50,002 nucleotides of DNA, taken from the NCBI GenBank assembly GCA_025354865.1, contig JANXMB010000042.1, positions 1 through 50,002 of the forward strand. The letters are read 5' to 3'. Both the position numbers and the translations under genes were made by a program. The notes below the pieces were generated by a model that saw only the letters and a list, made by a program, of their open reading frames with translations, searched no databases and had not been told where the DNA came from. How positions within the stretch are numbered: position 1 is the stretch's first letter; every line of letters starts with the position of its first letter. Positions 1 to 6,844 of this stretch are shown here, one piece after another. Origin of the DNA: Acetobacteraceae bacterium (GTDB taxonomy: Bacteria > Pseudomonadota > Alphaproteobacteria > Acetobacterales > Acetobacteraceae).

Positions 1-22
1 GGTAGGGTCGGGCCGGCAACGA

Positions 23-141
23 CTTAGACCATGATCGTTTGAGGTTGCACGCGATCTCGGCGTTGGATCATGGTCTAAGCCTTTGTTTGAGAGGGTGATT
101 CACGCCCGAGGTTGAAGTCAACCTCAGGCGATCACGCTCTA
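23..141. repeat. Two-hairpin intergenic element, diverged member of the dispersed family
   Basis: A perfect 14-bp inverted repeat (23-36 against 66-79) encloses a 29-nt loop. After a short spacer with TTTGTTTG comes a second hairpin at 90-140. That hairpin has stem GTGAT/ATCAC (95-99, 131-135), an unpaired TCA (100-102), stem CGCC/GGCG (103-106, 127-130), one mismatch, stem GAGGTTG/CAACCTC (108-114, 119-125) and a 4-nt loop. The layout matches the other copies in this window: first hairpin bounded by TTAGA/TCTAA, TTTG-type spacer, second hairpin with a TCA bulge ending in CTCTAA. Most of the sequence differs. Its edge contains the TAG stop of the dioxygenase gene. It may act as a terminator for that gene. 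Confidence 0.7.
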
Positions 142-960
142 AACCGGCACATCCCCGACCAGCGTGATACGGTGCATTTCCCGCCGGAACCCGTTGTAAT
201 CGTTGATCGCGGCATGCAGCGTGCAGCGGTTGTCCCACAGCGCCAGCGATCCCGGCGCCCAGCGAAACCGACAGGTGAACGCCGGCTGTATCTGGTGCTG
301 GAACAAATAACGCAGCAGCGGCATGCTTTCCTCCGCCGTCATGCCCAGGAAATGCGCGGTGTGCGCAAGGTTGATATACAGCGATTTGCGCCCCGTCTCC
401 GGATGCGTTCGCACCACCGGATGGTCTGCTATTAGAACCGAGCGCTCGGCGCCCGTACGGTCCTCGCGGGTGCGGCTGGCTTCGGCTTTGTCGGAGCGGG
501 AGACCCAGCGCAACCCCGCCAACATCGCTTTCATGCCGTCGGACAGGGCCTCGTAGGCGAGATATTGGTTGGCGAACTGGGTGTCCCCGCCGGTCGGCGG
601 CAGCGCGCGCGCCAGCAACATCGTCGCCATCGGCGGGGCGGGGAAGTAGGTGGTGTCGGTGTGCCAATTGCCGCCGAAGGCGATGGTCTGGTCCGGTCGC
701 TTGACGACGGCGGTGATTTCCGGAAACCCGTCCAGCCCCTTCGCGAAGGGATATTCCAGCGGTTGGCCGATCCGACGGGCGAACGCCATGAAGCCCGCCG
801 AGGTCAGGCTTTGATCGCGGAAAAACACCGCCAGATGGTCCAGAAACGCGCGGCGAATCGCGGCGATCGTCGCATCCGACAGGTCCTGGGCCAGATCGAT
901 GCCGACGATCTCGGCCCCCATGGCGCCGGCGATCGGGCGGATTTCAAGGTTGGCCGTCAT
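139..960 (-). CDS. TauD/TfdA-family 2-oxoglutarate dioxygenase
   Basis: A 273-residue Fe(II)/2-oxoglutarate-dependent dioxygenase of the TauD/TfdA family, normal length. The iron facial triad is visible: H100-x-D102 in a WHTDTTY context and distal H249. R264, fifteen residues after the distal histidine, is placed as the 2-oxoglutarate-binding arginine of TauD. Such enzymes hydroxylate a substrate carbon next to a sulfonate, ether or similar group. The substrate cannot be read from the sequence, and no sulfonate transporter lies beside it. It follows the cupin-like gene by 35 bp on the same strand, so the two and the Fur-family gene before them are probably one transcript. The stop codon lies inside a hairpin element. 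Confidence 0.85.
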   Translation of the reverse strand: MTANLEIRPIAGAMGAEIVGIDLAQDLSDATIAAIRRAFLDHLAVFFRDQSLTSAGFMAFARRIGQPLEYPFAKGLDGFPEITAVVKRPDQTIAFGGNWHTDTTYFPAPPMATMLLARALPPTGGDTQFANQYLAYEALSDGMKAMLAGLRWVSRSDKAEASRTREDRTGAERSVLIADHPVVRTHPETGRKSLYINLAHTAHFLGMTAEESMPLLRYLFQHQIQPAFTCRFRWAPGSLALWDNRCTLHAAINDYNGFRREMHRITLVGDVPV

Positions 961-995
961 GCCTATGGTCCCAATTTCTGCGGATCGCGCTCGGC

Positions 996-1748
996 TCAGT
1001 CGTGGCGAGGAAACTGCATCGCGACGACGTCCAGGCCTTCGGGGCCGGCCACGGCTTCCAAAGGAGCCTCGTCGGGATTCACGAACAGGCAGGACAGGCG
1101 AGGCAAAGCGCGGTTCTCGACCGACATCGTGCCGCCCGCGACCACCCAGTATTGCCCGCGCCCGGTCGCCGGGTCGGGACCCACGACGCGCTCCCCGGCG
1201 GCGATGCGATAGCGCCAGGCGCCCATGCCGTCCGCTTCCTGCGGAATGGCGATTTCGGCATCGCCTGTCGCGGTATCGCCCAACGGACCGGCCACCGCCT
1301 CGCGGTGCTTGCGGTTCGGCACCGACCGCAGGGCAACCCGGTTTTCCGCCACCGCCATGAACCGAGCGCCGGGATCGAAGCCGTTGCGCAGCGTGAAGTA
1401 ATGCACCCCCGCTTCCCGATCCGCCCGGATCGGCCCGTACGCGGTGTAAGCGCCGGAAAAATGCACCGTCAGCGGCTCGATTGCGTGGGTGCCCATGATG
1501 CCCTGTCCGCCGACGACCAACTGGAACTGATCCTGCTGGTGGAAATGCGACTGCGCGGTGCTGCCGGGATCCTGTTCCACCAGGAAAGCCATCGGGAACA
1601 GGGTATCGGCGGCTGGATCGGCCTGCCCCGGCGCCATGTTGTAGCGGGAGGTGCCAAGATACAGCGTATGCCAGAACGTGACCCCATCCGGGGCCGATCC
1701 CCGGCGGCGGTTGGCGCGGGCGGTGTCGGCGGCAGCGATCGCGGGCAT
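996..1748 (-). CDS. Cupin-like protein of unknown function
   Basis: A 250-residue protein with a cupin-like stretch around residues 67-86 (HFHQQDQ followed by hydrophobic beta-type residues and GGQG). H68 and H70 could be metal ligands. I chose the start at 1748 because its ATG shares one base with the TGA of the upstream Fur-family gene, a coupling arrangement. A start 33 bases earlier would run into that gene. No signal peptide or membrane segment is visible. The position between a Fur/Zur regulator and a dioxygenase suggests co-expression with both. I do not recognise the family beyond the cupin resemblance and assign no reaction. Confidence 0.6.
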   Translation of the reverse strand: MPAIAAADTARANRRRGSAPDGVTFWHTLYLGTSRYNMAPGQADPAADTLFPMAFLVEQDPGSTAQSHFHQQDQFQLVVGGQGIMGTHAIEPLTVHFSGAYTAYGPIRADREAGVHYFTLRNGFDPGARFMAVAENRVALRSVPNRKHREAVAGPLGDTATGDAEIAIPQEADGMGAWRYRIAAGERVVGPDPATGRGQYWVVAGGTMSVENRALPRLSCLFVNPDEAPLEAVAGPEGLDVVAMQFPRHD

Positions 1749-2209
1749 CAGGCGGTCTCCTTCCGGGAGCAGGCGGCGCACTGTCCTTCGGCTTCGATGG
1801 TGGCTTTATCCACGGTAAAACCCTGGCGGCGCGCCGCGTCGTCCAAGGCGTGGGCGAGTTCGTGGTCTTCCAGTTCCGTCACCTGTCCGCAGCCACGGCA
1901 GATCAGGAACTGGGCGGCATGGGTGTGGTCTTCGTGCGCGATGCAGCCGACGAACGCCGACAGCCGCTCCAGCTTATGGATCAGCCCCTGTTCCAACAGG
2001 AAATCCAACGCTCGGTATACCGTCGGCGGCGCGGCGCCGTCGCGGGTGGCGCGCAGCCGGTCCAGCAGATCGTAGGCGCCGGTCGGTTGCGGGGCGTCGA
2101 GGATCAGGCCCAACACCTCCCGCCGCAAGGGCGTCAGGCGCGAGTCCTTATCCGAACAAATGACGGTTGCCCGGTCCAGCAATCCCTCGGTGCGGGGCGA
2201 AAATCCCAT
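1748..2209 (-). CDS. zur: Fur-family transcriptional regulator, probably Zur
   Basis: A 153-residue Fur-family repressor: an N-terminal winged helix (about 20-85, with PPTVYRALDFL as the recognition region) and a C-terminal metal and dimerisation part. Two CxxC pairs (C104/C107 and C144/C147) fit the structural zinc site. H92, H95 and H97 in HEDHTH are candidate regulatory-metal ligands. I set the start at 2209 because AAAGGAG lies six bases upstream; the longer frame to 2260 would overlap hisI. It is divergent from hisI and the COG0523 GTPase with 44 bp between. That neighbourhood (hisI plus a zinc chaperone-type GTPase) favours Zur over Fur or PerR, but the metal is inferred from context. 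Confidence 0.75.
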   Translation of the reverse strand: MGFSPRTEGLLDRATVICSDKDSRLTPLRREVLGLILDAPQPTGAYDLLDRLRATRDGAAPPTVYRALDFLLEQGLIHKLERLSAFVGCIAHEDHTHAAQFLICRGCGQVTELEDHELAHALDDAARRQGFTVDKATIEAEGQCAACSRKETA

Positions 2210-2220
2210 GCAGGCTCCTT

Positions 2221-2240
2221 TGCGGCGTACCGCTGCCGCA
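2221..2240. promoter_or_regulatory. Dyad between zur and hisI, possible operator
   Basis: TGCGGC (2221-2226) and GCCGCA (2235-2240) form an inverted repeat with an 8-bp centre in the 44-bp divergent spacer of the Fur/Zur-type gene and hisI. The position suits an autoregulatory operator. It is not the AT-rich Zur box known from well-studied proteobacteria, so binding is only a guess. Confidence 0.3.
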
Positions 2241-2253
2241 CTAGATAGCATCC

Positions 2254-2652
2254 ATGACACAAGATGCCACGCAAGCCCTGAACGCCATCCGCTTTAACAG
2301 CGACGGGTTGGTGCCCGCCATCGCCCAGCAGCACGACACTGGCGAGGTGTTGATGATGGCCTGGATGAACCGGGACTCGGTGGCGGAAACGCTGGCGACC
2401 GGCCGAGTTTGTTATTACAGCCGTAGCCGAGCGGGGTTGTGGCGCAAGGGGGAGCGTTCGGGGCAGACGCAGCATTTGAAGGATTTTCGGATCGATTGCG
2501 ACGGCGATACGGTGTTGTTGCTGGTGCATCAGGACGGTGTCGCCTGCCATACCGGGCGGCGCAATTGTTTCTTCCTCGCCGCCCGCGACGGCCAAGTGAC
2601 CGAGATTGCGGCGCCGGAGATCGACCCGAAGACGCTGTACGGGCATGGCTGA
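2254..2652 (+). CDS. hisI: Phosphoribosyl-AMP cyclohydrolase
   Basis: A 132-residue HisI, hydrolysing phosphoribosyl-AMP to ProFAR in histidine biosynthesis. The family's metal residues are present: D81, D83 and D85 around C82 (DCDGD), C98 in ACHTG and C105 in NCFF, the three cysteines that hold zinc. It is the plain cyclohydrolase, with no HisE domain fused. It overlaps the next gene by 8 bp (2645-2652), so the two are co-translated. No other his gene is nearby. Placement beside a Zur-type regulator and a COG0523 GTPase recalls the zinc-starvation hisI paralogues described in Zur regulons. Whether this is the only hisI in the genome cannot be seen here. Confidence 0.93.
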   Translation: MTQDATQALNAIRFNSDGLVPAIAQQHDTGEVLMMAWMNRDSVAETLATGRVCYYSRSRAGLWRKGERSGQTQHLKDFRIDCDGDTVLLLVHQDGVACHTGRRNCFFLAARDGQVTEIAAPEIDPKTLYGHG

Positions 2653-3694
2653 TACCACCCCGGTCACGGTGCTGACCGGCTTCCTGGGGGCCGGCAAGAC
2701 CACGCTGCTGAACCATCTGCTGCGCCAACCCGCCTTCGCCCGCACGGCGGTGCTGGTGAACGAATTCGGGGAAATCGGCCTGGACCATCTGCTGGTCGAG
2801 AAGATCGACGACTCGATCGTGTTGCTCGACGCCGGTTGCATCTGCTGTTCGGTGCGCGGCGACCTGACTCGGGTGCTGCGGGAGATGTTGCCGCGCGCCC
2901 GCCGGGGGGAGATCGCCCGCATTGCCATCGAAACCACCGGGCTGGCCGATCCCGTCCCGGTGCTGGCGACCCTGACGACCGATCCGGTGCTTGCGTCGGT
3001 GTATCGGCTGGACGGGATTGTCGTCGCGATCGACGCGGTCAACGGCACGAACAACCTCGATACGTACCCCGAGGCAGTGCGGCAGGTGGCGGTCGCCGAT
3101 CGCATTGTGCTGACGAAGACGGATCTGGCCGATGCGACGGCGCTGCGGCGGCGGTTGCAGGCGCTGAACCCCGGCGCGCCGATCCTGGAGGCGCGGGACG
3201 GCGCGATCGATCCGGCCGCCGTGCTGCATGTCGGCCTGTTCGATCCCGCCGGCAAGATCCCCGATGTGGGCCGCTGGCTGGCGACCGAGGCGTTCGACGC
3301 AGCCCACCGCGCGGCGCACGGGCACGCCGACCATGACCATGGGCACGAGGGTCACGCGCACGATGGGCACGACCATCGGCACGGTCCCGACGTGCACGCC
3401 TTCTGCATAACGCTGGAACGCCCCGTACACTGGCAGGGGCTCGGCATGTGGCTGGAGATGTTGGTCGCGACCTCCGGCGATAAACTGTTGCGCATCAAGG
3501 GCATACTCAATCTGCAAGGCCAGGATCGCCCGGTGGCGCTGCATGCGGTTCGCCATCTGCTGCACCCGCCCACCTTGCTGCCGGGCTGGCCGGACGGCGA
3601 TCCGCGCACCAGCCGGCTGGTCTTCATCACCGAGGGCCTGCCGCGCGCCACTATCGAGCAGGGCCTGCGCGCCTTCGAGGCCGCCGCGAATTAG
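2645..3694 (+). CDS. COG0523 (CobW-like) GTPase, putative zinc metallochaperone
   Basis: A 349-residue G3E-family GTPase. It has Walker A GFLGAGKTT (12-20), the diagnostic CxCC at 65-68 (CICC), an ETTGLADP switch-type motif near 100 and a CobW C-terminal domain after a very His/Asp-rich stretch at about 220-250, which is a metal reservoir. Members linked to Zur deliver zinc to proteins under zinc limitation (ZigA/ZNG1-like). The start at 2645 lies inside the end of hisI (8-bp overlap), and a longer in-frame start at 2606 would cost more overlap. Expression with hisI next to zur suggests it metallates HisI or helps ration zinc. That partnership is inference. CobW of cobalamin synthesis is less likely, with no cob genes here. 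Confidence 0.88.
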   Translation: MADTTPVTVLTGFLGAGKTTLLNHLLRQPAFARTAVLVNEFGEIGLDHLLVEKIDDSIVLLDAGCICCSVRGDLTRVLREMLPRARRGEIARIAIETTGLADPVPVLATLTTDPVLASVYRLDGIVVAIDAVNGTNNLDTYPEAVRQVAVADRIVLTKTDLADATALRRRLQALNPGAPILEARDGAIDPAAVLHVGLFDPAGKIPDVGRWLATEAFDAAHRAAHGHADHDHGHEGHAHDGHDHRHGPDVHAFCITLERPVHWQGLGMWLEMLVATSGDKLLRIKGILNLQGQDRPVALHAVRHLLHPPTLLPGWPDGDPRTSRLVFITEGLPRATIEQGLRAFEAAAN

Positions 3695-3855
3695 TACTGG
3701 TCTTTCTCCCGCCACGCGCGCATACACCGCTTACGGCACTTTTTAGGGGCCAACCGCGGCTCGGAATTGATGCCTGTGCATCCGGTTCTCACCTAAGACT
3801 AAAAGTGATACGGCCCGCATCTCGTGGGTCGCCGGTTCGTACAGGAGACATCGCG

Positions 3856-4062
3856 ATGGCCAGTGGCACCGTGAAATGGTTCAACGGAACAAAAGGTTAT
3901 GGCTTCATCCAGCCCGACGACGGGTCCAAAGATGTGTTCGTGCACATCTCGGCCGTGGAACGTTCGGGCCTCGGCGGCCTCAATGAAGGCCAGAAGCTGA
4001 GCTACGACATCGAGAAGGGCCAGCAGGGCAAAAGCTCCGCGGTCAATCTCAAAGGCGCGTAA
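3856..4062 (+). CDS. Cold-shock domain protein, CspA family
   Basis: A 68-residue single cold-shock domain with RNP1 KGYGFI (13-18) and RNP2 VFVHI (27-31), the aromatic surface that binds single-stranded nucleic acid. The start follows CAGGAGAC, a good ribosome site, 8 bases upstream. A longer reading from 3805 adds residues that do not fit the family. A 161-bp gene-free leader precedes it, usual for csp genes whose 5' UTR folds, though I see no clear cold box. A strong GC hairpin lies 16 bp after the stop. Role: RNA chaperone. Which paralogue, and whether it is cold-induced, cannot be told. Confidence 0.95.
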   Translation: MASGTVKWFNGTKGYGFIQPDDGSKDVFVHISAVERSGLGGLNEGQKLSYDIEKGQQGKSSAVNLKGA

Positions 4063-4077
4063 TCGCCTTAGCCGACC

Positions 4078-4110
4078 CCGGCCGGCTGCGTCCCAGGACG
4101 CGCCGGCCGG
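4078..4110 (+). terminator. GC-rich hairpin after the cold-shock gene
   Basis: CCGGCCGGC (4078-4086) pairs with GCCGGCCGG (4102-4110), continuing through GCGTC/GACGC with a 4-nt loop and one bulged T. It starts 16 bp after the csp stop. No strong T tract follows, so it may be an RNA-stabilising or Rho-assisted end rather than a classic intrinsic terminator. Confidence 0.6.
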
Positions 4111-4138
4111 ACTCGCGCCTAAGCCGGGTTGGCCGGTG

Positions 4139-4261
4139 ATCGCGCTCGATCCGTTGGGTCGCGCGATTCAGACCTGCGACGATACCATCTACGGTCATCG
4201 CGCTCGATCCGTTGGGTCGCGCGATTCAGACCTGCGACGATACCATCTACGGTCATCGCGC
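4139..4261. repeat. Dispersed hairpin element, tandem 58-bp duplication
   Basis: A 58-bp unit at 4139-4196 is repeated directly at 4197-4254 and begins a third time. Each unit carries the family hairpin (4161-4203 and 4219-4261): outer stem GCGCGAT/ATCGCGC, unpaired TCA, GACC/GGTC, then an inner stem that is GACG/CATC here instead of GGTG/CACC. The last copy ends 13 bp before the lpxB start, and no ribosome site is visible in between. Confidence 0.85.
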
Positions 4262-4274
4262 TCTATAACACCGC

Positions 4275-5405
4275 ATGCCCCTAATCTACATCATAGCCGG
4301 CGAACAGAGCGGCGACGTCCTCGGCGCCCGTCTGATGCGGGCTATCCGCGCCCGATGCCCCGAGGCGACCTTCGCCGGAATCGGCGGCGCCGGCATGGCC
4401 GACCTCGGATTGATCTCGCTTTTCCCCATGCGCGAACTTGCGGTGATGGGATTGCTGGAGGTCCTGCCGAAGCTCCGGCTGCTGCGCAAGCGCATCCAAC
4501 AAACTGTCGCCGACATCGACGCGCGCCGCCCCGACGTGGTGGTGACCATCGATTCCCCCGGCTTCACCCTGCGGGTGCTGCGTCGCATCGCTCCGTTCGG
4601 CCTCAAACGTGCGCATTACGTGGCGCCGCAGGTCTGGGCGTGGCGGGAAAAGCGGGTTCGGCACTATCCCGGCCTATGGGACACCCTGCTGTGCCTGCTG
4701 CCGTTCGAGCCGGCGTATTTCGCCAAGCACGGCCTGGTCGGGCGGTTCGTCGGCCATCCCGTGCTGGAAAGCGGCGCCGATCGCGGCGACGGTCCGGCGT
4801 TTCGTGCCCGCCATGGCATCGCAGCCGATGCGACGGTGCTGACGGTGATGCCGGGCAGCCGCCGCACCGAAGTATCCGCCTTGCTGACGATTTTGGGGGA
4901 GACGTTGCGCCTGCTGCCACCGGGCGTGGTGCCGGTCGTGCCGCTCGCCGGCCCGGTGGCCGAGGCGGTGCGAGCCGGCACCGCCAAATGGCCGATCCCG
5001 CCGATATTGGTCGCGGACGCGGCGGAGAAATTCGACGCCTTCGCGGCCTCGAACGCCGCGCTGACCAAATCCGGCACCTCCACGCTGGAACTGGCGCTGG
5101 CGGGGGTGCCGATGGTCGTGACCTACCGCGGCAACCCGATCACCGCCTGGATCGTGCGCCGAACCCTCAAAGTGCCCTACGCCTCGCTGCTGAACTTGCT
5201 GGCGGAGCGGCTGGTGGTGCCGGAATTGATACAGGAGGACTGCACCCCGGCCAAACTCGCGGCGGTGTTGCGGGGCTTGCTGACCGATCCGGCGGCAGGC
5301 GCGGAGCAGATGGCGGCGTGCGGGCGGGTGTTGACGATGCTGCGGCCGGCGGAGGGCACGCCATCCGATGCGGCGGCGGCGGCCGTGTTGGCGCTGCTCG
5401 CATAA
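4275..5405 (+). CDS. lpxB: Lipid-A-disaccharide synthase
   Basis: A 376-residue GT-B glycosyltransferase of family GT19, full length. It condenses UDP-2,3-diacylglucosamine with lipid X to the lipid A disaccharide at the inner membrane. Family marks are the N-terminal AGEQSGDVLGARL (8-20), the segment YVAPQVWAWREKR near 117-129, PGSRRTEV near 196 and the C-terminal KSGTSTLELAL motif that holds the nucleotide sugar. The usual lpxA/fabZ neighbours are absent, so the gene is detached from the standard lpx cluster. Its leader is occupied by two tandem hairpins and lacks a visible Shine-Dalgarno sequence. Another hairpin element follows the stop. Confidence 0.95.
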   Translation: MPLIYIIAGEQSGDVLGARLMRAIRARCPEATFAGIGGAGMADLGLISLFPMRELAVMGLLEVLPKLRLLRKRIQQTVADIDARRPDVVVTIDSPGFTLRVLRRIAPFGLKRAHYVAPQVWAWREKRVRHYPGLWDTLLCLLPFEPAYFAKHGLVGRFVGHPVLESGADRGDGPAFRARHGIAADATVLTVMPGSRRTEVSALLTILGETLRLLPPGVVPVVPLAGPVAEAVRAGTAKWPIPPILVADAAEKFDAFAASNAALTKSGTSTLELALAGVPMVVTYRGNPITAWIVRRTLKVPYASLLNLLAERLVVPELIQEDCTPAKLAAVLRGLLTDPAAGAEQMAACGRVLTMLRPAEGTPSDAAAAAVLALLA

Positions 5406-5450
5406 TCCTGGCATCGGCGGCGCTTGCGACTCCGAGATCGCCGCGCTCCT

Positions 5451-5549
5451 AGAGCGCGATGCGTTCGCTCTCGCTCACGTATCGCGATCTAACCTGTTGT
5501 TTGTTCGCGCGATTCAGACCTCCGGTGATTCCACCTTCGGTCATCGCGC
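5451..5549. repeat. Dispersed two-hairpin intergenic element
   Basis: The first hairpin is 5451-5490 (AGAGCGCGAT against ATCGCGATCT, one mismatch, extending through a G-T pair). A TTGTTTG spacer follows, then the family hairpin 5507-5549 (GCGCGAT/ATCGCGC, TCA bulge, GACC/GGTC, GGTG/CACC). It fills the gap between convergent lpxB and tam, and its right edge runs into the tam TAG stop at 5552-5554. A bidirectional terminator role is possible. Confidence 0.85.
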
Positions 5550-5551
5550 TC

Positions 5552-6325
5552 CTAAACGCCAGCCACCATGAACAGCCGCTTGAACGGCAACAACGTCGTG
5601 CCGTCGGCGCGGCGAGGGTAGTGTGGGCGCAGTGCGTCGGAATAGGCGTCGCGGAACGGCTGTTTCAACGCCGCTGGCAGCGCATCGAGGAAGGGGCGCA
5701 GGCTGCTGCCCTCGGCCCATTGGGTGACAGCGTTTTCGCCGGTCAGCACGTGTAGGAACGTCGTCTCCCACATATCCAGATGCCGACTGCGGGGTTTCAG
5801 AATGTCGTAATACGTCCCGGTCGGCAGCAGACCGCGCGCGAACCCCGCATCCGCAAGGATCGACGCCCACGGCCCGGTCGCCGCGACCTCGTTCTGCAAA
5901 GCGCGCAGCGGGGCGTCGTGCATGGCCGGCATCTGGATCGCCAGCACCCCGCCGGGCGCCAGCAGCGACATCAGCCGGGGAAACAGCACATCGTGGTCCG
6001 TCACCCAATGTAGCGCCGCATTCGAAAATATCAGGTCCGGTTTCCGTTCGGGAACCCAAGCGTTGAAATCCCCAGCCTCGAACTGGCAATCCGGCGCCGC
6101 CGCCCGCGCTTTCGTCAGCATGTCGGGCGATCCGTCGATCCCCAGGACCGAGGCGCCGGGAAAACGTTGCTTCAGCAACGGCGTGACATTGCCCGGACCG
6201 CAGCCGAGATCGACGACATGCCCCGCTTGCTCCAGCGGGATTTGCGCCATGAGGTCGAGCGCGGGGCGCAGCCGTTCGTTCCCGAAGCGGAGGTATTGGG
6301 CAGGATCCCAGGTCGTGGTTGTCAT
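5552..6325 (-). CDS. tam: Trans-aconitate 2-methyltransferase-like enzyme
   Basis: A 257-residue class I SAM-dependent methyltransferase with glycine loop VDLGCGPGN (38-46), acidic ribose contact in GIDGSPDM and post-loop SNAALHWV. The overall sequence runs like Tam, which methylates trans-aconitate, a spontaneous by-product of the TCA cycle that inhibits aconitase. The start at 6325 has AAGGAACC nine bases upstream; longer in-frame starts give residues unlike the family. It is divergent from the NIPSNAP gene (135 bp between). The stop lies in a hairpin element. Family assignment is firm; trans-aconitate as substrate is probable, not shown. Confidence 0.85.
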   Translation of the reverse strand: MTTTTWDPAQYLRFGNERLRPALDLMAQIPLEQAGHVVDLGCGPGNVTPLLKQRFPGASVLGIDGSPDMLTKARAAAPDCQFEAGDFNAWVPERKPDLIFSNAALHWVTDHDVLFPRLMSLLAPGGVLAIQMPAMHDAPLRALQNEVAATGPWASILADAGFARGLLPTGTYYDILKPRSRHLDMWETTFLHVLTGENAVTQWAEGSSLRPFLDALPAALKQPFRDAYSDALRPHYPRRADGTTLLPFKRLFMVAGV

Positions 6326-6460
6326 GCGGCGGTTCCTTTTTCGGCACGGCCGGAGATTAACCCTCGGCCGCGATCGGCGAAACCGGGGTGCCATCTTGCC
6401 CACCGGCCCGACCCGCCGCACACTCCCGCCATCCAACGTCACCGGAGGAGGAAACCCACC

Positions 6461-6787
6461 ATGATCTACGAACTGCGAATCTACGAATGCGTCCCGGGCC
6501 GGCTGCCCGACCTGAACAATCGCTTCAGCACCATCACGCTGGGCATCTGGGCGAAGCACGGCATCGAACAGGCCGGCTTCTGGACCACCGTTATCGGCGA
6601 GTCCAACCAGACGCTTTACTACATGCTGAAATTCGACTCGCTGGCCGATCGCGAAGCCAAGTGGAACGCGTTCCAGGCCGACCCGGAATGGCACGCTGCC
6701 CGCGCCAAGACCGAGGCGAACGGACCGATCGTGGCGAATGTGAAGAACTTCATCCTCGGCCCGACCCCGTATTCTGCGGTGAAGTAA
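6461..6787 (+). CDS. NIPSNAP family protein
   Basis: A 108-residue protein beginning MIYELRIYECVPGRLPDL, the hallmark opening of NIPSNAP-family dimeric alpha-beta barrel proteins, with the matching LYYMLKFDSLADREAKWNAF middle region. The start has a very strong GGAGGAGGAAA ribosome site. Bacterial members occur near catabolic and acyl-CoA genes, but their reaction is not known. Here the acyl-CoA synthetase gene lies convergent on the other side of a terminator hairpin. No signal peptide or membrane segment. Confidence 0.85.
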   Translation: MIYELRIYECVPGRLPDLNNRFSTITLGIWAKHGIEQAGFWTTVIGESNQTLYYMLKFDSLADREAKWNAFQADPEWHAARAKTEANGPIVANVKNFILGPTPYSAVK

Positions 6788-6804
6788 TACCAGCGATCCC
6801 GAAA

Positions 6805-6830
6805 AACCCTCTCCCGGTCGGGGGAGGGTT
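6805..6830. terminator. Bidirectional hairpin terminator
   Basis: An 11-bp stem (6805-6815 with 6820-6830, one mismatch) closes a GGTC loop. GTTT follows on the plus strand and an A run precedes it, so it can serve both the NIPSNAP gene and the convergent acyl-CoA synthetase gene. Confidence 0.8.
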
Positions 6831-6844
6831 GTTTCGCCACAGAA

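Noticed and set aside
4139-4261. CRISPR-like tandem repeat
   Set aside because: The two 58-bp units are contiguous with no unique spacers, are internally palindromic and occur singly elsewhere; no cas genes.
4136-5452. 438-codon open frame on the plus strand over lpxB
   Set aside because: It is a frame shadow of lpxB; its first residues come from the repeat element and it has no family features.
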